16,160 nt of DNA. Source: Bordetella parapertussis (GTDB lineage Bacteria; Pseudomonadota; Gammaproteobacteria; Burkholderiales; Burkholderiaceae_B). How positions within the stretch are numbered: position 1 is the stretch's first letter; the number at the start of each line of letters is the position of its first letter. The stretch lies in the NCBI GenBank assembly GCA_945911685.1, contig CAMEAW010000055.1, forward strand, positions 1 through 16,160, in the 5' to 3' direction. The notes under the pieces are model-generated. The model ran no database searches and was not told where the DNA came from. It was given only the letters and a program-made list of their open reading frames with translations. The translations under genes were made by a program, and so were the position numbers. Shown piece by piece: positions 14,633 to 16,160 of this stretch.

Positions 14633-16135
14633 TTACTCTTCTACGAAGGCTTGTTCACGCTTCTTCTTGATGGAAGGCAGCGCCACGATGATCACTAGAA
14701 TTGCAGCAACACCAAGCAACGAGGCCGAGAGCGGACGCTCAAGGAACGTGCCATAGTTACCGCGTGACAACAGCAAGGCACGGCGGAAGTTTTCTTCCAT
14801 TAGTGGGCCGAGCACCAAGCCCAACAGTAAGGGCGCGCCTTCGCACTTCAGCTTGGCCCACACATAACCAATGATGCCAAAGCATGAGGTCGTCATGATG
14901 TCAAAAGTGTTGTAATTCAGCGAGTACACACCGATGGTACAAAACACCAAGATCGCAGGGAACAAGATCTTGTAAGGGACTTTGAGCAGCTTCACCCAAA
15001 TACCAACAAGTGGCAGGTTCAACACGACCAACATCAGGTTACCAATCCACATAGAAGCAATTAAGCCCCAGAACAGCTGTGGATGACTGGTCATCACCTG
15101 CGGGCCTGGCTGGATGTTATGAATCGTCATTGCCCCAACCATCAGCGCCATCACAGCGTTGCTTGGGATACCTAGTGTCAACAGAGGGATGAACGAGGTT
15201 TGGGCGCCCGCGTTGTTGGCGGCCTCAGGGCCGGCCACACCAGCAGGATGACCCTTACCGAAGCGTTCTGGATTGCGCGACAATTTCTTTTCGAGGGTGT
15301 ATGAGGCAAACGACGAAAGTACAGCGCCGCCGCCTGGCAGGATCCCAAGCATTGAACCCAAGGCTGTGCCGCGTACAACCGCTGGCCAGGCCTCTTTAAA
15401 CTCTTGCATATTGGGATACAAAGAGCCGATCTTTGAGGCGATCTCAGTGCGGTTTTCTCTGAGCTCAAGGTTGCTCATGATCTCTGCAAAGCCAAACACA
15501 CCCATCGCAACGATCGCGAAATCCAAGCCGTCTTGCAACTCGGGTACGCCAAAGTCAAAGCGGGCGACACCAGAGTTGACGTCGGTGCCAACCATGCCGA
15601 GCAACAGGCCCAACAAGATCATGCAAATGGCTTTAATCAACGAGCCAGACGCTAGCACCACTGCACCAACTAAGCCGAGCACCATGAGTGAGAAATATTC
15701 GGCCGGACCGAATTTAAAAGCAACTTCAGCCAGAGGTGGGGCAAACGCAGCCAACAACAGTGTTGCAACGCTACCTGCAAAAAACGAAGCCAAGCCGGCA
15801 ATCGACAGCGCCGCACCCGCACGGCCGTTTTTGGCCATGGCATGTCCGTCAAGCGTTGTCACCACCGAAGAGGTTTCGCCCGGCAGGTTCACCAGAATGG
15901 CGGTGGTTGAGCCGCCATATTGTGCGCCGTAATAAATGCCGGCCAACATGATCAGGCCGGCAATGGGGGGCAGCACGTAAGTAATCGGCAGCAGCATTGC
16001 GATCGTTGGAACAGGGCCCAAACCAGGCAACACGCCCACCAAGGTGCCTAGCAAACAGCCCAACAAAGCGTAGGTCAGGTTTTCAGGCGTGAAAGCGACG
16101 CCAAAACCCATCATTAAATTATTAAATAAGTCCAT
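14633..16135 (-). CDS. tctA: Tripartite tricarboxylate transporter large subunit TctA
   Basis: This 500-residue inner-membrane permease, about twelve helices, is the large subunit of a TTT transporter, which takes up citrate-like or other carboxylates using an ion gradient with TctB and a periplasmic TctC receptor. Family landmarks are LVGVLPGLGPVPTIAMLLP (about 32-50), the YYGAQYGGSTTAILVNLPGE motif (about 68-87, 20 residues) and a mirrored segment in the second half (GSMLGILPGGGAVLSSFASY, then PLLTLGIPSNAVMALMVGA). Length matches TctA (about 500). AAGGAG stands nine bases before ATG 16135. The dehydrogenase follows four bases after the stop. TctC is not in the window, so the substrate is open. 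Confidence 0.95.
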   Translation of the reverse strand: MDLFNNLMMGFGVAFTPENLTYALLGCLLGTLVGVLPGLGPVPTIAMLLPITYVLPPIAGLIMLAGIYYGAQYGGSTTAILVNLPGETSSVVTTLDGHAMAKNGRAGAALSIAGLASFFAGSVATLLLAAFAPPLAEVAFKFGPAEYFSLMVLGLVGAVVLASGSLIKAICMILLGLLLGMVGTDVNSGVARFDFGVPELQDGLDFAIVAMGVFGFAEIMSNLELRENRTEIASKIGSLYPNMQEFKEAWPAVVRGTALGSMLGILPGGGAVLSSFASYTLEKKLSRNPERFGKGHPAGVAGPEAANNAGAQTSFIPLLTLGIPSNAVMALMVGAMTIHNIQPGPQVMTSHPQLFWGLIASMWIGNLMLVVLNLPLVGIWVKLLKVPYKILFPAILVFCTIGVYSLNYNTFDIMTTSCFGIIGYVWAKLKCEGAPLLLGLVLGPLMEENFRRALLLSRGNYGTFLERPLSASLLGVAAILVIIVALPSIKKKREQAFVEE

Positions 16136-16148
16136 GAACAGGTGCTCC

Positions 16149-16160
16149 TTAGTTCAGACC
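16149..16160 (-). CDS. Possible 3' tail of an upstream tctB-like gene (partial)
   Basis: At the right edge the leftward strand reads GGT CTG AAC TAA, directly followed by AAGGAG of tctA. TctB normally precedes TctA by a few bases, so this TAA is a candidate tctB stop. Only three codons are visible, far too few for identification; the call rests on context alone. Confidence 0.25.
   Translation of the reverse strand, partial: GLN

Noticed and set aside
15273..15932. 219-residue rightward frame opposite tctA
   Set aside because: It is Pro/Ser/Ala-rich shadow of a certain membrane protein with no ribosome site or family features.

Overview
The window is ordinary chromosomal DNA of a Gram-negative bacterium, most likely a betaproteobacterium of the Burkholderiales (Alcaligenaceae/Bordetella-like). 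This is inferred from a complete ybgC-tolQ-tolR-tolA-tolB-pal-cpoB envelope cluster next to proS and a divergent rppH, from a TctA-type permease (a family expanded in these bacteria), and from the wording of the Pal and TolA proteins. Base composition looks moderate rather than GC-extreme. There are no tRNA or rRNA genes, CRISPR arrays, phage genes or insertion sequences.

Region 1 (1-3214, all leftward) is a catabolic/transport operon. It reads short-chain dehydrogenase, two spermidine/putrescine-type ABC permeases, then a periplasmic binding protein that runs off the left edge. The genes overlap or nearly touch, so they are probably one transcript. The ATPase is not in the window. The substrate cannot be read from the sequence.

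Region 2 (3215-5715) starts with a 443-base control region that carries a degenerate 40-bp (2 x 20-bp) tandem repeat and a GC-alternating palindrome. Two rightward genes follow: an Ldh2-family malate/lactate-type dehydrogenase and a DMT/EamA-family membrane transporter.

Region 3 (5798-12943, leftward) is proS, ybgC, tolQ, tolR, tolA, tolB, pal, cpoB. TolQ-TolR-TolA form the inner-membrane motor, TolB and Pal are the periplasmic and outer-membrane partners, and CpoB links Tol to septal peptidoglycan synthesis. Overlaps (tolQ/tolR, tolA/tolB) indicate translational coupling. A strong hairpin separates pal and cpoB.

Region 4 (13030-16160) has rppH rightward from a promoter with a perfect TATAAT, then a leftward pair, tctA and a 3-hydroxyisobutyrate/tartronate-semialdehyde-type dehydrogenase, ending at a clear intrinsic terminator. 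The last bases on the right may be the tail of a tctB-like gene.

No clearly novel system is present. The items most worth following up are the tandem-repeat control region between the SDR and Ldh2 genes and the unassigned substrate of the SDR/ABC/Ldh2/DMT neighbourhood. Several gene starts were moved from the longest possible reading frame to starts with better ribosome-binding sites (Ldh2, DMT, TolB, TolQ, RppH).
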